From positions 4,164,405 to 4,228,404 of the forward strand of contig CM020512.1 in assembly GCA_009823395.1 (NCBI GenBank): a stretch of DNA of 64,000 nt, given 5' to 3'. Below, one piece after another: positions 48,073 to 60,633 of this stretch (positions are counted from its first letter, which is position 1; each line of letters starts with the position of its first letter). The notes under the pieces were generated by a model. It worked only from the letters and a program-made list of their open reading frames with translations, had not been told where the DNA came from and ran no database searches. The position numbers were made by a program, and so were the translations under genes. Source of the stretch: Thamnaconus septentrionalis. Its lineage: Eukaryota; Chordata; Actinopteri; Tetraodontiformes; Monacanthidae.

Positions 48073-49330
48073 ACACGTTAGCGTTTGGTTGCTTAGGGTC
48101 TTACTGGTAAGTATTGCCGGGGTGGGGGTCGCGGGGGGATGGGGGAGTTGATTGCTTCTCTCTAATTTAAAAAGTACACTGCCTTTTTATTTGGTTAAAG
48201 AACGTTTATACTTGTGTGTGACTGTTTTGTTTTTTGTTTTTCAGTTTTGGTTTGGTTTGTTTTTTGTCATGCACCGAGTGGATGGAAAGTTTCTTAGCAG
48301 AACCCGTCACACTCCCCCCTCTTTTTTTTTTTTTTGGTTAATTGAGAAAAAGGTGCATGCAAGTTAAATATATTCATGCACGATCAACTTGAGAGCCCCG
48401 CCCCCCGACCAGCCACCTGTATAATAGGCTTGATTTCATAACACATGTGTATGCAATTGAATGCATCGTTTTTTTAGTTTGTTTGTTTGCTTGTTTGTTT
48501 GAAAAACGCCTTCATGAAAAATCTCTTCTGCAGTTCACCAAGTCTTTCCCAATTTCCCGGGAGGAATGGCCACATTGGCAGCAATGTTCAACCGATCTCA
48601 CTATCAGTTCCCCTCCTCCTCCAATGTGTAAATGCTTTGTCATCAAAGAACAGCTTCACTCTGCATTTACTGTGTTAGACGGTGGGTGTTGTCCTTCTAT
48701 TTTTTTTGTTGTGTCTAAACCCCAAACCCCTCACCCCCCTCCCACTACCCCCCTGCCTTTTTTATTTTCTGTGGATGTAGAGATTGTGTCTGCTCTTTGT
48801 AGCTTCAGTGGAGATCAGTGAGTGGGATTGTGTCTGGGCGAGTGAGAGCGAAGGTGCGGAGGGACTGTCTGTGCGAGTAGAATTGAACGAGACGAAATGC
48901 CTGCGCGAGTTGGAAGAACCTGTGGATTTGGTGCGAGTGTTGGGATCCCCTGTGGTCTCTGCTTTCTCTCATCTTTCAAACCTCGGCTCTCCTCTGAAAC
49001 AGTGTGAAACGTCAAAGTGCTCTGAGTATTTGTACTCCTCCTTCGTACCTTCTCTCTTGGTGTCTGACTCGATGTGAATGCTGTGCCTGTCTGAGTGCTC
49101 TGTTCTCTCCTCGTCACCGCCCTTTCTCTGTGTGAAGATGTGATGTTACGTAGCGGTCTGTGTGGGGTGGGAGACTCTGAAAGTGAGTTTGCAAGTGAGC
49201 TCTGAGGCTGATGTGGTGAATGTTTGACAAGTTCCCATCGAAAGATTGTGTTTGAAGTGTTGACGAATGCATTTTCTATGTTTTGTGACTCGAAGGGAAG
49301 TCTGAAATAAAAAGTGACTTTGACTAGGTA
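48073..49330 (+). other. tardbp: tardbp 3'UTR with poly(A) signal
   Basis: The 3'UTR follows the TAG stop. It holds U-rich and GU-rich runs (about 48190-48350 and 48780-49260). AATAAA lies at 49306-49311, followed by a T/GT-rich downstream region that suits cleavage near 49,330. A second AATAAA at 49949-49954, followed by GGTGTGTGTC, may serve a longer isoform. GU-rich 3'UTR sequence is where TDP-43 binds its own mRNA for autoregulation in mammals. A 98-codon open frame at 48784-49077 lies inside this UTR and is not treated as coding. Confidence 0.7.
48107..48244 (+). other. tardbp: Intron in the tardbp 3'UTR
   Basis: A strong donor (ACTG then GTAAGT at 48107) lies 34 nt after the stop codon. 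A strong acceptor (T-rich tract ending TTTTTCAG at 48244) closes a 138-nt intron. The intron carries a GU-rich run (TTGTGTGTGACTG near 48212). TARDBP in mammals carries regulated introns in its last exon and 3'UTR that TDP-43 uses for autoregulation; this intron has a suitable position. The splice sites are seen; regulated use is inferred. Confidence 0.6.
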
Positions 49331-50639
49331 TAACCCACTCTTTACAGTGATTTGTTTGTTTATTTTATTTTGTCCTGACGTCACTTTTATTGAATATGCC
49401 AACACTTTAATTTACATGTATAGGAACCTTGGACACGGACAGCCCAGGGTTTCGCCCGATTCCAAGTGGGACTCGCGTTTGGAAAAGCTGAAGATTTAAG
49501 GGGCGGACTGGCACAAAACAACCATTGCCTTAATCCTGAAAGGGATCATCCACTTCCAAGAAACCTCGGAGCATGCTGTAACAAATTTATTAAAAATGGA
49601 CCATACTCAATTTGGCTGAAAGAGAAAAAAAAAATCACACCTGAAGCTACATAATCCCATTTCTTCTCCAAAATGTATGACGAAAAAAAAGCTTGCCTTA
49701 AATTATAAACGTGCATTTCTGTCAGTGAATGCATTTTTTTTTCTCTCTCTCTCTGTCCTCAAAGTCACCAATAACTTTTGAAAGTGTTTTTGTCACCGTG
49801 GAGTCAAGAAGGCACTCTGTGTTCCTGTCATACTGTCGGCTTTGTGACGTGGATGTACGACCTGAGAGATTTATTCAATGGACTAAAGTAGCTGAACATG
49901 CCAGCAGGAATTCACTCTGTTCTGAACTATTTTAGCATTGCAGTATAAAATAAAAGTTGAGATTTTAATCACCTGGTGTGTGTCAATGTAGATCAAGTCC
50001 AGATTCGTGTGTTTTGGCGTTGGGGGGGGTTTCTCACTGCCTCCACAATTCCAAGTCATTGTCCTTCAACCTCCTCGGGATAAACTACACGTTTCTTTTT
50101 GGGTGTAGTCATAATGTTCTGCCTGTTGGTGGTGCTAAATACCATCTTGTTCCAGCTCAATAGGCAAAATCTTAAGTTGTTTATTTTAACAAAATTGCTC
50201 CGAGATACAATATATTGATATTGCGATGAAAGGTTTACCAATCCAAAACATTCCTGCTGGATTTAACCAATACAATAGAAAAAAACACCATGAATGTGTG
50301 CATTCTGGGTTCTGAATTGTATAACTGCAGAGACCAAGAGAGAGTGCACATGAAGCCTTCATGAGGTAAATAAACCAGTATTTTGTTGTTTTCCTGATAA
50401 TTACACTAATAATTAAAATTTTCTGCTATAAAATGTCATTGAAAACAATGAAGGGTCAATATCACCAAGGCCGTGACTGAAGTGTTCTCATGTCAATTAT
50501 ATGCCACGAGAATCTGTTGTTTCCCATCACTGGTAAACAGCTCAAGAACATTTTGCTGATCGTTTTCCAGTAAATGGAAATATTAGTGAACATCACAGAG
50601 TATCAACAATAGACTGATCCCAGGACAGGTTCTGAGGAG

Positions 50640-51340
50640 TCACATTAGTTGCATCCAACCCAATGGTTCCACCTGAATGTCATGCAAACTTCTGTGACTT
50701 CTCTTTCATAAAAGCAATCTAACTTGTTGATGAACTCCGCTGAAATGAGAAAAGTCCTCAGCTTTCTTCCTGCGGCTGCTTTTACTTTTCTGAAAGTGTT
50801 TGCTGAAACACAGTTCCAGAAAGCCAAACCTCTGTTCCTCCATCAGATCTCCTGGCTGCCAGTTCCAACCTCACTCCCTTCCATAGAGGAGCTCCACATT
50901 TCCATCTCCTCCCCCTCCATTCACACCACCGCCACTTCCTTCTCTCTATTGTTTCCCCTGTTTGTTGCCCTGACCACTCGGCAAAAATGTCGGCAGCATC
51001 TCTGCCACCGTGATCACAGAGGACCCCTTGCATCTCCTCCACCACTCTTTCCAGTTACTACTGTCAAGCAGAAGGTACAAAGTCCCACTGACCCGGAAAA
51101 GAACCCACAAAAAAACATTTTAATCCATCTGCCAGAAACATCCAACCATCTGCACTTTTTAACACCCCACGCATCCAGCAGCTGATTAGCCATGTGTGTT
51201 TCATTGGTTTTTAATTTGTTCTAAATGCCAATGTGTCTTGATGGGAGTTGTATGAAAGTGTGGGCCCCGTCAAAAGAAGAATTTATGTCACCTTCTGTCA
51301 CCTAAAGGACAATAAAGCATATCTCATCTTATCCTGTCAC
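50640..51340 (+). mobile_element. Possible LINE 3' end with polymerised tail
   Basis: Ends GGACAATAAAGCATATCTCA followed by TCTTATC-type short repeats, the style of fish LINE (L2/Rex-like) 3' tails. The open plus frame at 50724-51185 is Ser/Thr/Pro-rich and was not recognised. The upstream limit is a guess. Confidence 0.3.
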
Positions 51341-52241
51341 TTGGATTACATCTAGAGTCAAAGACACACAAAAAAAAAAACAGAGCACTTGGACCTGGAC
51401 TGAAGCCAGGTAGCACCACTTCACTGCAGGCCCTGAACCTCATTCGTGTGAAACAACCCGCCAGTCACTCGTGAACTGCAACGCTGCCGTTTTACACCAT
51501 TTGCTCTGCTTTTCCCCTCCCAGGATCAAAGTGTTGACACTCGGGGGTCAAAAAGAAGGTCTTCCCAGGAGACGGAAGCGCGTCAAACACAACGAGGTGA
51601 TAATAATAATATTAAAGGGGACAGGGCTACTGCTGCTGCAACAGCACAGGTGTTTCATACGAAGGTGAGGCATTGTTTACTGTTCAGCAGCAGGTCTGGT
51701 AGCAGCTGTGACAGCGTTCTGTCACACCAAACACCCCCACACAGGCTGTGGGGGGTGAGAGCAGCAGATGCTAACCCTGATCAAACAGCCGCTGTGGTGA
51801 AGTTACTGTCTAACACCAGTGGCGGATTATAGTGGAATGATTAAGTCACAGCGACTTATGTTTTCTTTCTCAAGAGACACTTTCTGTTCTTGATTTCATT
51901 TCTTAAATTACGTTTTTTTTTAACAGTTAACAGTTGATTGAAAAAAAAAAAGAGGAAAAACAAGTTGACACCAGCAGAATCTATCTATATGAAGCCTGAG
52001 CCCAGGTGAACACAGTTGAAACATCTCACTGAGTATCAGGTGGATTTCTGCAAGAAAAACTGGTTTAACCAGAAATTCAAAAAAAAGTCTTAAAGATCAC
52101 CAAAATGTGCATTTTATTTCATTTTAACCCAGCACCACAAGCTACATTAATTCATATTCATTCTTTCAATTTTGTTTAAAAGAGAATAAAATGCTTTTCA
52201 TTAAAAAAAAAAATCTTGTTTTAGGACCTGCTAGTGTTTTG

Positions 52242-52255
52242 GTGCCATCTGCTGG
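52242..52255 (-). promoter_or_regulatory. CTCF-like motif, full consensus match
   Basis: Minus strand CCAGCAGATGGCAC fits CCASYAGRKGGCRS at every position. It lies between the convergent tardbp and pgd genes. Confidence 0.4.
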
Positions 52256-52669
52256 ACAGTAAGTGAGATTTGTCATAGTCATGGGACTAATGACACTAAA
52301 ACTCACAAACCTAAACTTAAAACCCAAGTAAATTATTTTTTAAAGTCAACTCAGTTCATTCCATGATGACAATAGTGATGTTCATAAATAATAATTGCCT
52401 TTATTTTATTAGTATTCAACTCCAATTTAATTCTGCCAATTTATTTTTATTTGATTGGGTTTTGCATTTAATTTCTCATTTATTTTTGTTTTTGATCATT
52501 GACACTATACATGTTAAGACTCATTAACCAACTCTGTGGAGCTCAGTGTGTTCCCAGACTGGTCCTCTGCGCTCCTGTTTACATGTCACCTGTTGCCTAA
52601 TTTAGCCCCACAAACCTACAAACCACTAAATCTTGTGTACACCAGCCAGAGAGTAAGGAGCGTACAAGC

Positions 52670-53063
52670 TAATTATAAAGGGATTGAAATCTTTATTTAG
52701 CCTGGTTACAGTACAGTGCAATGCTTCACCTTAATGTAGCGTTAGCACGGTGAACCGTGGGCACAACAGGAAGGCTAAGAGTTAGCCATCACGTGTTGCA
52801 TCGATAGCATCTTGATGGAGCGAACACTTTTCTTTCCCCGTCTTCTTCTCACTGTGATGAAAGCCTCTACAGCAAAATCTAGAATTTCCACTCATCGATA
52901 AATAAAACTGAAACAAACACGAGGGGTCAAAAGTGGGATTAAGGTAACTGGGGTTGGAGGCAGAAACTCCTCTCGCAGATAACTGGTCCCTCCGTCTTGG
53001 TCCTCCATCTTTTAGTGTGCGTCCGGCCGAGTTGAGGAGGTGTGTGTGGGGGGGGGGGGGCCC
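52670..53063 (-). other. pgd: pgd 3'UTR
   Basis: After the TAA (53064-53066) the minus strand runs about 390 nt to an AATAAA (plus TTTATT at 52692-52697) where cleavage is expected. A C-run of about 14 bases (plus G-run near 53049-53060) sits just after the stop. The gene therefore ends tail to tail with tardbp, about 3.3 kb away. Confidence 0.55.
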
Positions 53064-56000
53064 TTAAGCGTTGTAGGACGAGGAGGAGACGTTGCCGCCG
53101 TGGCCCGTCCAGTTGGTGTGGATAAAATGGCCGGGGTTGGACAGCAGCTCGTACGTGTGGGCTCCGAAGTAGTCCCTCTGCGCCTAAAAACAACCACATA
53201 AACCTCTTAAGCGGCGAGCCAGACGCACCCGGGCGACAGCTGCACGTGAACCGTTTTAATCCGATGCAGCTCTCTCCCCCTCCCCCCTCCCACCCCTCCC
53301 CCACCCCCGACTCCCTCGGGCCATATGTCGCCCCGGGGTCGCCTCACCTGGAGGAGGTTGGCCGGCAGCATGGCGTGCCTGTAGCCGTCGTAGAAGGAGA
53401 GCGCGGTGGTGAAGCAGGGCATGGGGATGCCGTGCTGGATGCCCGTGCTCACCGCTTTCCTCCACGAGTCCTGGACAGAGAGACACAAGCGGGAGTCAGT
53501 CGCCAACAAACACTGGCGCATTCAGTGGGAACGCCAGGTACCGCCCGCGGCGGTGCAGACTGGGCGGCGTACCCAAAATACCTGCGACGCTTCGATCCGG
53601 TTGAATGCAGAGAAAAACCATCGACTTTCTGTGCCAAAGTCCAAAGTCCGAGATAGTCAATCTAGGGTCTGGGAGCCAATGATCATTTGGCAGATCCAAA
53701 GTCGCTGGCGATTGGTTTTCACATTATAGAGGCGTGAAACCAAAGACACTCACACACTTTGGTTTAGGTTTATTTGGATTATTTGAACCCGACAAACTGG
53801 ATTTGGAGGAATTATGACGACTGGGCTGTGTCCGAACTTGCCGCCTCCTCGCTACGGCATTTTGCAGCGGTGACCAAGTTCTGCCTGAACATGGTTATTG
53901 ACTCCATAGTCAACGAAATGCACTGCTAAACATACTGTACAACCGAAGGTCACTGACCCGGCAATATATCCCATCATGCATCGCGTTCACACTGACCCAA
54001 AAGTAGAATTGCGAGGAGCAGAGCAGAGCAGAAGACGCTTATTATTACAATGTGAACTTAAAACAGGAATGCATATATATGTGCAACTGTCCATGTCCAT
54101 TCATATATTCACTCATCACTCCAAGTTATGAAGAAAAGTATTTTTCTGGAACCGGAATCAAAACCAGGCAATAAAAACATCGAAACATTTGGAATGAGGC
54201 TCAGCCCCAAATATGTGGAAGTGATGCACAACCCAGCAACGGTGTCTTTTCTTTCTCAACACCACGTAAGACAGAACAGTCGGAGGTTTAAACCGTCTAC
54301 TGGGCCGTTGCCATGACCTCTGTGTGGTAATTGCTTGGCATCGCTGCCAGGAGAGTGCATATTTACCTGGCACTCCTGCACGGCGTTGCTGAAGAAAGAG
54401 TCCAGCAGCAGGTTCTGCAGATCGCCATTCCGGTCGAACGCCTCTTTGATTTTTCCCAGGAAGACGCTGTTTAGGAAACGGAGACAAGCCTCGTTAGTTT
54501 TACTGCACAGAGGCGGAACGGAATCACCGCCGTGCCAACTCTGCTGATAGCCGAGTAAAATGATGACGGCGGGTTGGATTGTTGGTTGCAAGCAGAGCCT
54601 GCCAGTTTATTGGATTGATTGACGGTGGGAATTGTGAGTCCCCAGAGACTAATGTGATTAAACTGGAGATCGGCCGCACCCCTCACAAGGAGCAGCGTTC
54701 CGTTCTTGTTTTTGCGCAAGATGTCACAGTTGGGTTGATGCAACACATTTCCTCATTTACACAAAGCGCACCAGTGTCACAACTGGAGTTCCATCTTTCA
54801 GTGTGATTTCACATTAGAGTCACATTTTCCCCTTTTGGTTCAAGCAACAAAACAGTCGGTTTCAAGTCAGTAGCCTTTATATGGAACAACAGGCTCTCTT
54901 CAACATCCCTTTTTAAGTAGTAGAAAAAAAGTAATGTGTTTATTCAAAGCCGGAGCAGCGCGTTCTCTTTTTCACAACGTGTTCCAACACTGGCCGACCA
55001 CAACTTTTCAACACCGCTGTGAAAGACGTCTGTTGACATCACGTTGCCCAAAGCTGCAGGCAGAGAGGAATTGCGACGCGAGCCGTCGGGAGGTCGAACA
55101 AACCTTCTGATGATGCAGCCGCCTCGCCACATCAGAGCGATGGCGCCGTAGTTGAGGGTCCAGCTAAACTCTATGGCCGCCTGCCGCAGCAGCATGAAGC
55201 CCTGGGCGTAGGAGATGATCTTCGATGCGTAGAGGGCCTGCAGAAATGACAGGAATTTTTTTTTTTTTTTTTTTTAGCAGTCGAAAGGGTGAAGAATTCT
55301 GACGGATGGATGAGAAAATGTTCAAAGGTCCCAGATTATCAGTTCCTCCAGGGAGAGAGCAGTGGAAGAGCCCTGTGTTTTACAGCCTGGCACTTCCTTT
55401 GACCGTACAAAGACCTGACTTCCAGAAACTGGAACATTCAGAAGCAAACCAGGGTGGACATCACACTTTTAGGCTTTACGCGATCACGACTTTTGTGCCG
55501 ATCACCGATCAGTGAGTTTAAATAAACCGATAAACGATCGCCGATCCGATCACGTGAGGAGCAATATTTAAATTACTTGTTTAAGTACTTAACACAATAA
55601 ACTCCAGCAGCTTCCTTGTGCCGCCCCTTGCCTTCTCACTTTCCCGACTATACGGACGAGCACTGTCCAAAGTTGTTTGCTTTAGCATTCGTTTGGGAGT
55701 TTGCTTGTCTTTTTCTTCCTCCGCGCTGCGTTTCTTGAACTCGACATGCTCCTCCGTGTGTATCTTTTCCAAGTGCCTGATTAAATTTGTCGTGTTGAAT
55801 TTTTTTGCCGATGTTCCCCCGCGAGGTACTGTAGCGTTGCATATATTGCAGATAGCTTGTGCTATGTCTGTTTCTCTCACTTTGAAAAACTTCCACACCT
55901 GCGACATGTTTGTTTGTGGGCAAACTTTTGAAATGGTGGGGCCACAGTGGGTTCTATAATGTGTTCTATATTGTGACAGAGGGGCCGGAGCAGGTGCAGA

Positions 56001-59000
56001 TGGATGGAGTGTTTTGGTGACCCACCTCATAGGAGAAATGTAGAAAACGTGCTTTAATGTCAATTGAAAATGAACAGAGGCAAAGCTACAACAAAATACA
56101 TGTATGTGTCTTTGAAGCCTCGTGGTGTTTAGCGTTTTGTTGAAATGACTCTTAAAACACTGAAAAAATGGATGAAATGCAGCTATTTTATGACTCATAA
56201 AATTTAAAGAAATTTAAACTTAAAAATTTAAATGTAATTTAAATTTAAACGTACAGACTTAAAGAAATGTTATAATTTCTTTTAGTTCGGTGGGCCGGAC
56301 TAAAGAGCTTAACGGGCCACATATGTCCCCCGGGCCGTAGTTTGCCCATGCCTGGGCTTAAGAGACATAATGTTAGAGAACACTGATGATGTGGAGTGCA
56401 TAGAACGGAACCTTTAAAAACAATCCCGACCAGCCGTGCAGAGTTGTGTTACAGTGGTTTGTTAGTACGGCGGGTTCTACCTTTCGGATGTCCTCCAGGA
56501 AGGCGGCCTTGTTGCCGTCGTACTTGACGCCCTGTGGCCCCGACAGGCTGCGGCTGGCCTCCACCCTCTCCTCCTTCAGGGAGGACAGGCATCGGGCGAA
56601 GACGGCCTCCCCTGAGAGCGACGCAGCCAGGAGGAGGAGGAGGAGGAGGACGGGTGAGTGATAAAACACACACACAAAAAAACCCTCGTAACAAGCACAA
56701 GTTATGTTTGTGTCAAAACTTGTCAAAACCTTGCTATTATTCCACTTCTGGGAGTGCGCCAGGTGGGTGGTGAACACTCTGCTGCTTTCCAGGAAACACG
56801 GCCTGTCAGAAATGCCATGCTGGCGCAGGAGCAGCAGCGAACAAGACGAGCATGACTCAGCAGGAATCTGACAGTCAGGGCTTGTTGCTCCATTAGCAGC
56901 GAAACCAGAAGGGAGGAACTTGCGAGGTGATTAAACAATCGCAACCCCCTGCCAGTCTGACGAGATACCGTAGTAAGCATGACTTGCGGAAATAAAGTGC
57001 GGCTTTGTAGGTTGTGACACATACACACACATGCGCCCGTATGCACACAGACAGACACACACACACACACACACACACACAGGGATCAAGAGAAAAACAG
57101 TGCTCAGTGATCCGACTGTCCTGATGAGGAAATCCAGCCGCTGCCTGTCAGTCAGCTTTCAGCTCGAGCACAATGAGGCTTTTGTGCGTCTTTTATCTCT
57201 CGCGACCAACACATGCATTGTGTGTAAGGGGCCCCGGCAAACATATCACGGCTCACAGCTGTTAGTGCACAACAGCTACAGGGATGTGGCCACAAGACCA
57301 ACATGTACATCGTGGGAACTTCAGCTGGAGGTGCGTTTGCTGTGTTTATTAGCGAGTAATGCACTGCGACCACGGGGACGGGTTAAAGCCTACGAGACAA
57401 ACTATTATGCTGTCGGAGCAAAGCCGAAATCCGCAGAGAGTAAAGCAAATCCCCCCCCTTATGTCACTTGAGATGAGCTGGACATGGGGAAAGCTGTCAA
57501 TCTTCTTAGCGGAGGGCAAACATCGATCACGTCCTCTCTGAAGGAGGCTGACTAGCGGCCAGCTAGCTGCCAAAGCTAATCATTAGCCAGAGCAGAGCTC
57601 ATCAAAAGGCACGGTGTGTTTGCTGAAAGCGGTGTTGAAACACTGGGGAAAGACGTGTGATGTCATGCCTTTTATCGTGTCGCCGTGCAAACAGTAAGGG
57701 GGGATTCAGCATAAGGAGCAAGGAGTGCAAGGAGCAAAAGGAACACCTCACACTTCCTGGTGTAATGCATCCTCTTACCGATCAAAGTGACGGGCGTGCC
57801 GTACTCCAGGGCAGAAATGGCTGTCCACTTCCCTGTTCCTTTCTGGCCGGCACTGTCGCGGATCTTGGGCAACAGGTGCGAGCCGTCCGAGTCCCTGTAC
57901 TTGAAGATGTTGGCAGTGATCTCGATGAGGAAGGAGTCCAGCTCTGTCTTGTTCCAGTCTTCAAAAGCCTGAGAGCGGCAAGGGCGAAGGTCAAGAAAGA
58001 CACATCATTGTGTATATATACACATATATACATATACATACATGTGTGTGTATATGCACAAGTGTATGTATATACACATATACATACATATAAATACATA
58101 CAGACACAAACACACACACATATATACATATATACATACATCATACACTTTTCTGACACCTGCTTAAAACCAAAAACCCGCGGGCTCACCTTGGCCATCT
58201 CGTCGTGGTCCATGCCCAGGACGTCCTTCATCAGGTGATAGGCCTCGCAGATCAGCTGCATGTCGCCGTACTCGATGCCGTTGTGGACCATTTTCACAAA
58301 GTGCCCCGCGCCTTCGTCTCCGACCTGCAGAGGCACGCGCATCCACTCACTACGAGCCCAAACGCCGACGGCCGTGACGCACGGCAAGAGGCACTCACCC
58401 AGTCGCAGCAAGGCTCTCCTGTGCCGACCTTGGCCGCGATGCTCTGAAAGATGTCTTTGATGTGTGGCCTTCCAGAAGACAGTCAGGAGAAGAGTGTTGA
58501 GCACATTAAACTTTATTGGCAGGTACAACGATCATATTTTTCACAAATGACTGAGCCGCAGGGTCAATGTTGTTCTGGACACTCACCAAGCGTCTTTGTT
58601 TCCTCCAGGCATAAGAGAAGGTCCATACCGAGCACCTTCCTCTCCGCCACTCACTCCGCTGCCGACAAACAGCAGGCCCTTCTCTTTCAGACTCTTACAC
58701 CGGCGCTGGGGAAATGGAAAAAGAAAAACACGCTGCCGTGTGAGATATCCGCTGCGGCCACAAACAGGCCAGGACACGGTGTTTCTCCACGACCTACCGT
58801 TGTGTCGTTGTACTCTGAGTTGCCGCCGTCGATGATGATGTCCCCGGCCTCCAGAAGAGGAACCTGAGGGGAGAGAACACCGCCGGTTAAGATCCAGCCA
58901 GCTCCGCCAAATGGTTTTCTACAGTTCCGTTGGGCACAAAGGTTACCGACCAGTTTGTCGATGAAGTCGTCCACCGCCTGTCCAGCCTTGACCAGCAAGA

Positions 59001-59700
59001 TGACTCTCTTGGGCTTCTTCAGTTTGGACACCATGTCTTCCAGCGACTCGGCTCCGATCACCTTGGAGCCCTTGGCCTCGTTCTGCAGAAAGTCGTGCAC
59101 CTTGGACACGGTTCGGTTGAACGCGCAGACCTGTTGGATGGGTTCAGAGGAGACTGGGTGAGAAAACAACAAGCTCCGGCCAGGTGATCAGCTGCTGCGT
59201 CTCTCGCTCGGAGGTACGAAAGAACACCAGTCTGGATGCTTACCACAAAACCGTGGTCGTTCATGTTCATGATGAGGTTCTGGCCCATCACGGCCAAACC
59301 GATGAGCGCGATGTCTGCTCTGTGGGCAGAAGAGCCATGATGGCAGTGACTGAGCGACAAGAACATCTGAACACTCTCCACCATTTTCTACTTTTACTTT
59401 TCTGAACACGCTTAAATTCCTTTCCTTGTTTTTTCCCCCAGGACAGCTTTAACCGAAACCACAAGTAAATACAAGTTTCATTTTTACAAACGCTCAATAT
59501 TCACTTCCTAAATCCCATTTATTCCCCACTCAACACAGACCAGAAAGTTAGCTAACATGCTAGCCAGCTGTGACTGCTTCCGAATTTATGTAACTGCCGT
59601 CTTAAACGGATTCAACAGGATGTAACCTTTCCGCTTCAACCGCAGCAGGAGAAAAAAAAAAAAAATCAAGAAACTTTTCAAGAACTTACTTCTCCGCCAT
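53064..59700 (-). CDS. pgd: 6-phosphogluconate dehydrogenase, decarboxylating; complete, 13 coding exons
   Basis: Cytosolic enzyme of the oxidative pentose phosphate pathway: 6-phosphogluconate + NADP+ gives ribulose 5-phosphate + CO2 + NADPH. Exons in transcript order: 59700-59690, 59319-59244, 59130-58951, 58863-58798, 58705-58587, 58468-58399, 58324-58190, 57968-57779, 56611-56481, 55237-55104, 54466-54367, 53470-53348 and 53183-53064. All joins keep frame and give 484 residues (human 483). The NADP-binding GLAVMG is at residues 11-16 and the FNRT loop at 33-36. The [20 protein letters not shown] block starts at 127. Catalytic Lys185 and Glu192 lie in [15 protein letters not shown]. The active-site tail HTNWTGHGG precedes the terminal SSSSYNA. 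The first coding exon gives only 11 nt (MAE plus two bases). The exon 3 donor is GTCGGT, which is weak. Identification is certain. Confidence 0.98.
55470..55960 (-). mobile_element. hAT transposon fragment with intact BED zinc finger, in a pgd intron
   Basis: On the minus strand an open frame from an ATG at 55907 encodes [10 protein letters not shown], then AICNIC and [10 protein letters not shown], a complete C2H2-type BED finger of a hAT transposase, and closes at 55581. Beyond it the minus strand carries GTGATCGG/GATCGGCG repeats (55490-55560) like the termini of ZBED-type fish hAT elements. The catalytic RNase-H-like domain is missing. It lies in the 1,243-nt intron between pgd exons 56611-56481 and 55237-55104, in the same orientation as pgd. 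Confidence 0.7.
55960..56354 (-). mobile_element. hAT-Charlie-like terminus next to the BED fragment
   Basis: Reading inward on the minus strand from 56354 the sequence begins CAGGCATGGGCAAACTACGG and CCCGGGGGAC, matching the well-known hAT-Charlie terminus style CAGGGGTGGGCAAACTACGG. The other terminus is not seen with matching sequence. I cannot tell whether this and the BED fragment are one rearranged element or two nested ones. Confidence 0.55.
57055..57080. repeat. (CA)n microsatellite in a pgd intron
   Basis: About 13 CA units in the intron between pgd exons 57968-57779 and 56611-56481. Confidence 0.85.
58005..58145. repeat. Compound (TA/CA)n microsatellite in a pgd intron
   Basis: Interleaved TATATACACATA, CATACATA and CACACA units over about 140 bp, in the intron between pgd exons 58324-58190 and 57968-57779. 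Confidence 0.85.
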
Positions 59701-59970
59701 GATGCACAGAACGTAGAGGAACCGTGAATTAACGCTGGTCTAATGACGGCCAGACCCGCACACCAACACACTTCAGCCTCGGATTTCCTCCTCCCCTCGC
59801 CGAACCAACTTCCGTATACTCCTCCCAGCGTAACGGTGCGAGGCGTTCACGCACGCCCACAACCGCATCCACCAATCACACGACGTTCCTCAAGCTGAAG
59901 AGACGTCGTAGCAGACTGCTAGTTGGCTCCGAAATCTGGGCAGAGGCTTCTGCTAACCCATTGGCTTACG
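59701..59970 (-). promoter_or_regulatory. pgd: pgd promoter and 5'UTR region
   Basis: Upstream of the pgd ATG (to the right on the plus strand) the sequence is C/CpG-rich with no TATA box. Read on the minus strand there is an ETS-type CGGAAGT (plus ACTTCCG at 59808-59814) about 110 nt above the ATG, and CCAAT-type motifs (plus ACCAATCA at 59871-59878, and another near 59970). These are common in housekeeping promoters. The exact start site is not visible. Confidence 0.45.
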
Positions 59971-60388
59971 CCACCAATCAATCAAGGTAGGTGGGCGCGC
60001 GCACGCACACGCACACCTCTTTAGCAGAGGTCTTTACTTGAATAGTAGTGAGAAATGAATCGTTACAATCCTAATAAAAGTTTAGTGTGCTGATTATTAT
60101 TAGTCCTGTACAGCACACAGAAAAAAAAATACATCAACAATGAATAGTATACGACCTGTTTCTGACACGAATACAGTCAAAAGCATGTTGACTTCTGTTT
60201 GAATGAGAGGAGAGGGATAGCATTTAATTTTTCGAAATTTCTGGAGAGCCCCTCCGTATGACACGTCATCATTTTGTTCCACATTAGTTTGTGATAGTCA
60301 GCACTTAGGGCACTTTTTAGTTATTTTGCAGAAACTTTGACCTTGGAGTCTGACAGTTAGAATGTTCGAGTGTGGGTACATACTAATG

Positions 60389-60527
<139 letters not shown>

Positions 60528-60633
60528 TGTGATCTGGTTAGCATAGTAATCATCCTTCAAAAAAAGTTATCCTTTTACTTACTAAGGATATTAAATGGAT
60601 GGAAAGGGTGGTGTCCATCAGAGAACACAGTCT

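Larger units (their letters stand above)
49331..52669. other. tardbp-pgd intergenic region
   Basis: Between the convergent 3' ends: the alternative tardbp AATAAA at 49949, the possible LINE tail near 51306-51335 and the CTCF-like motif at 52242. No gene recognised. Confidence 0.5.

Noticed and set aside
48815..49405. 196-codon minus-strand open frame
   Set aside because: Antisense to the tardbp 3'UTR; no recognisable protein.
53270..53325. C-rich tract in a pgd intron as a regulatory site
   Set aside because: Likely a pyrimidine-rich low-complexity run inside the intron after exon 12; nothing beyond composition supports a function.
57782..58528. 248-codon minus-strand open frame as a separate gene
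   Set aside because: It is pgd exon 7 (58324-58190) read through into both flanking introns, including the TA/CA microsatellite.
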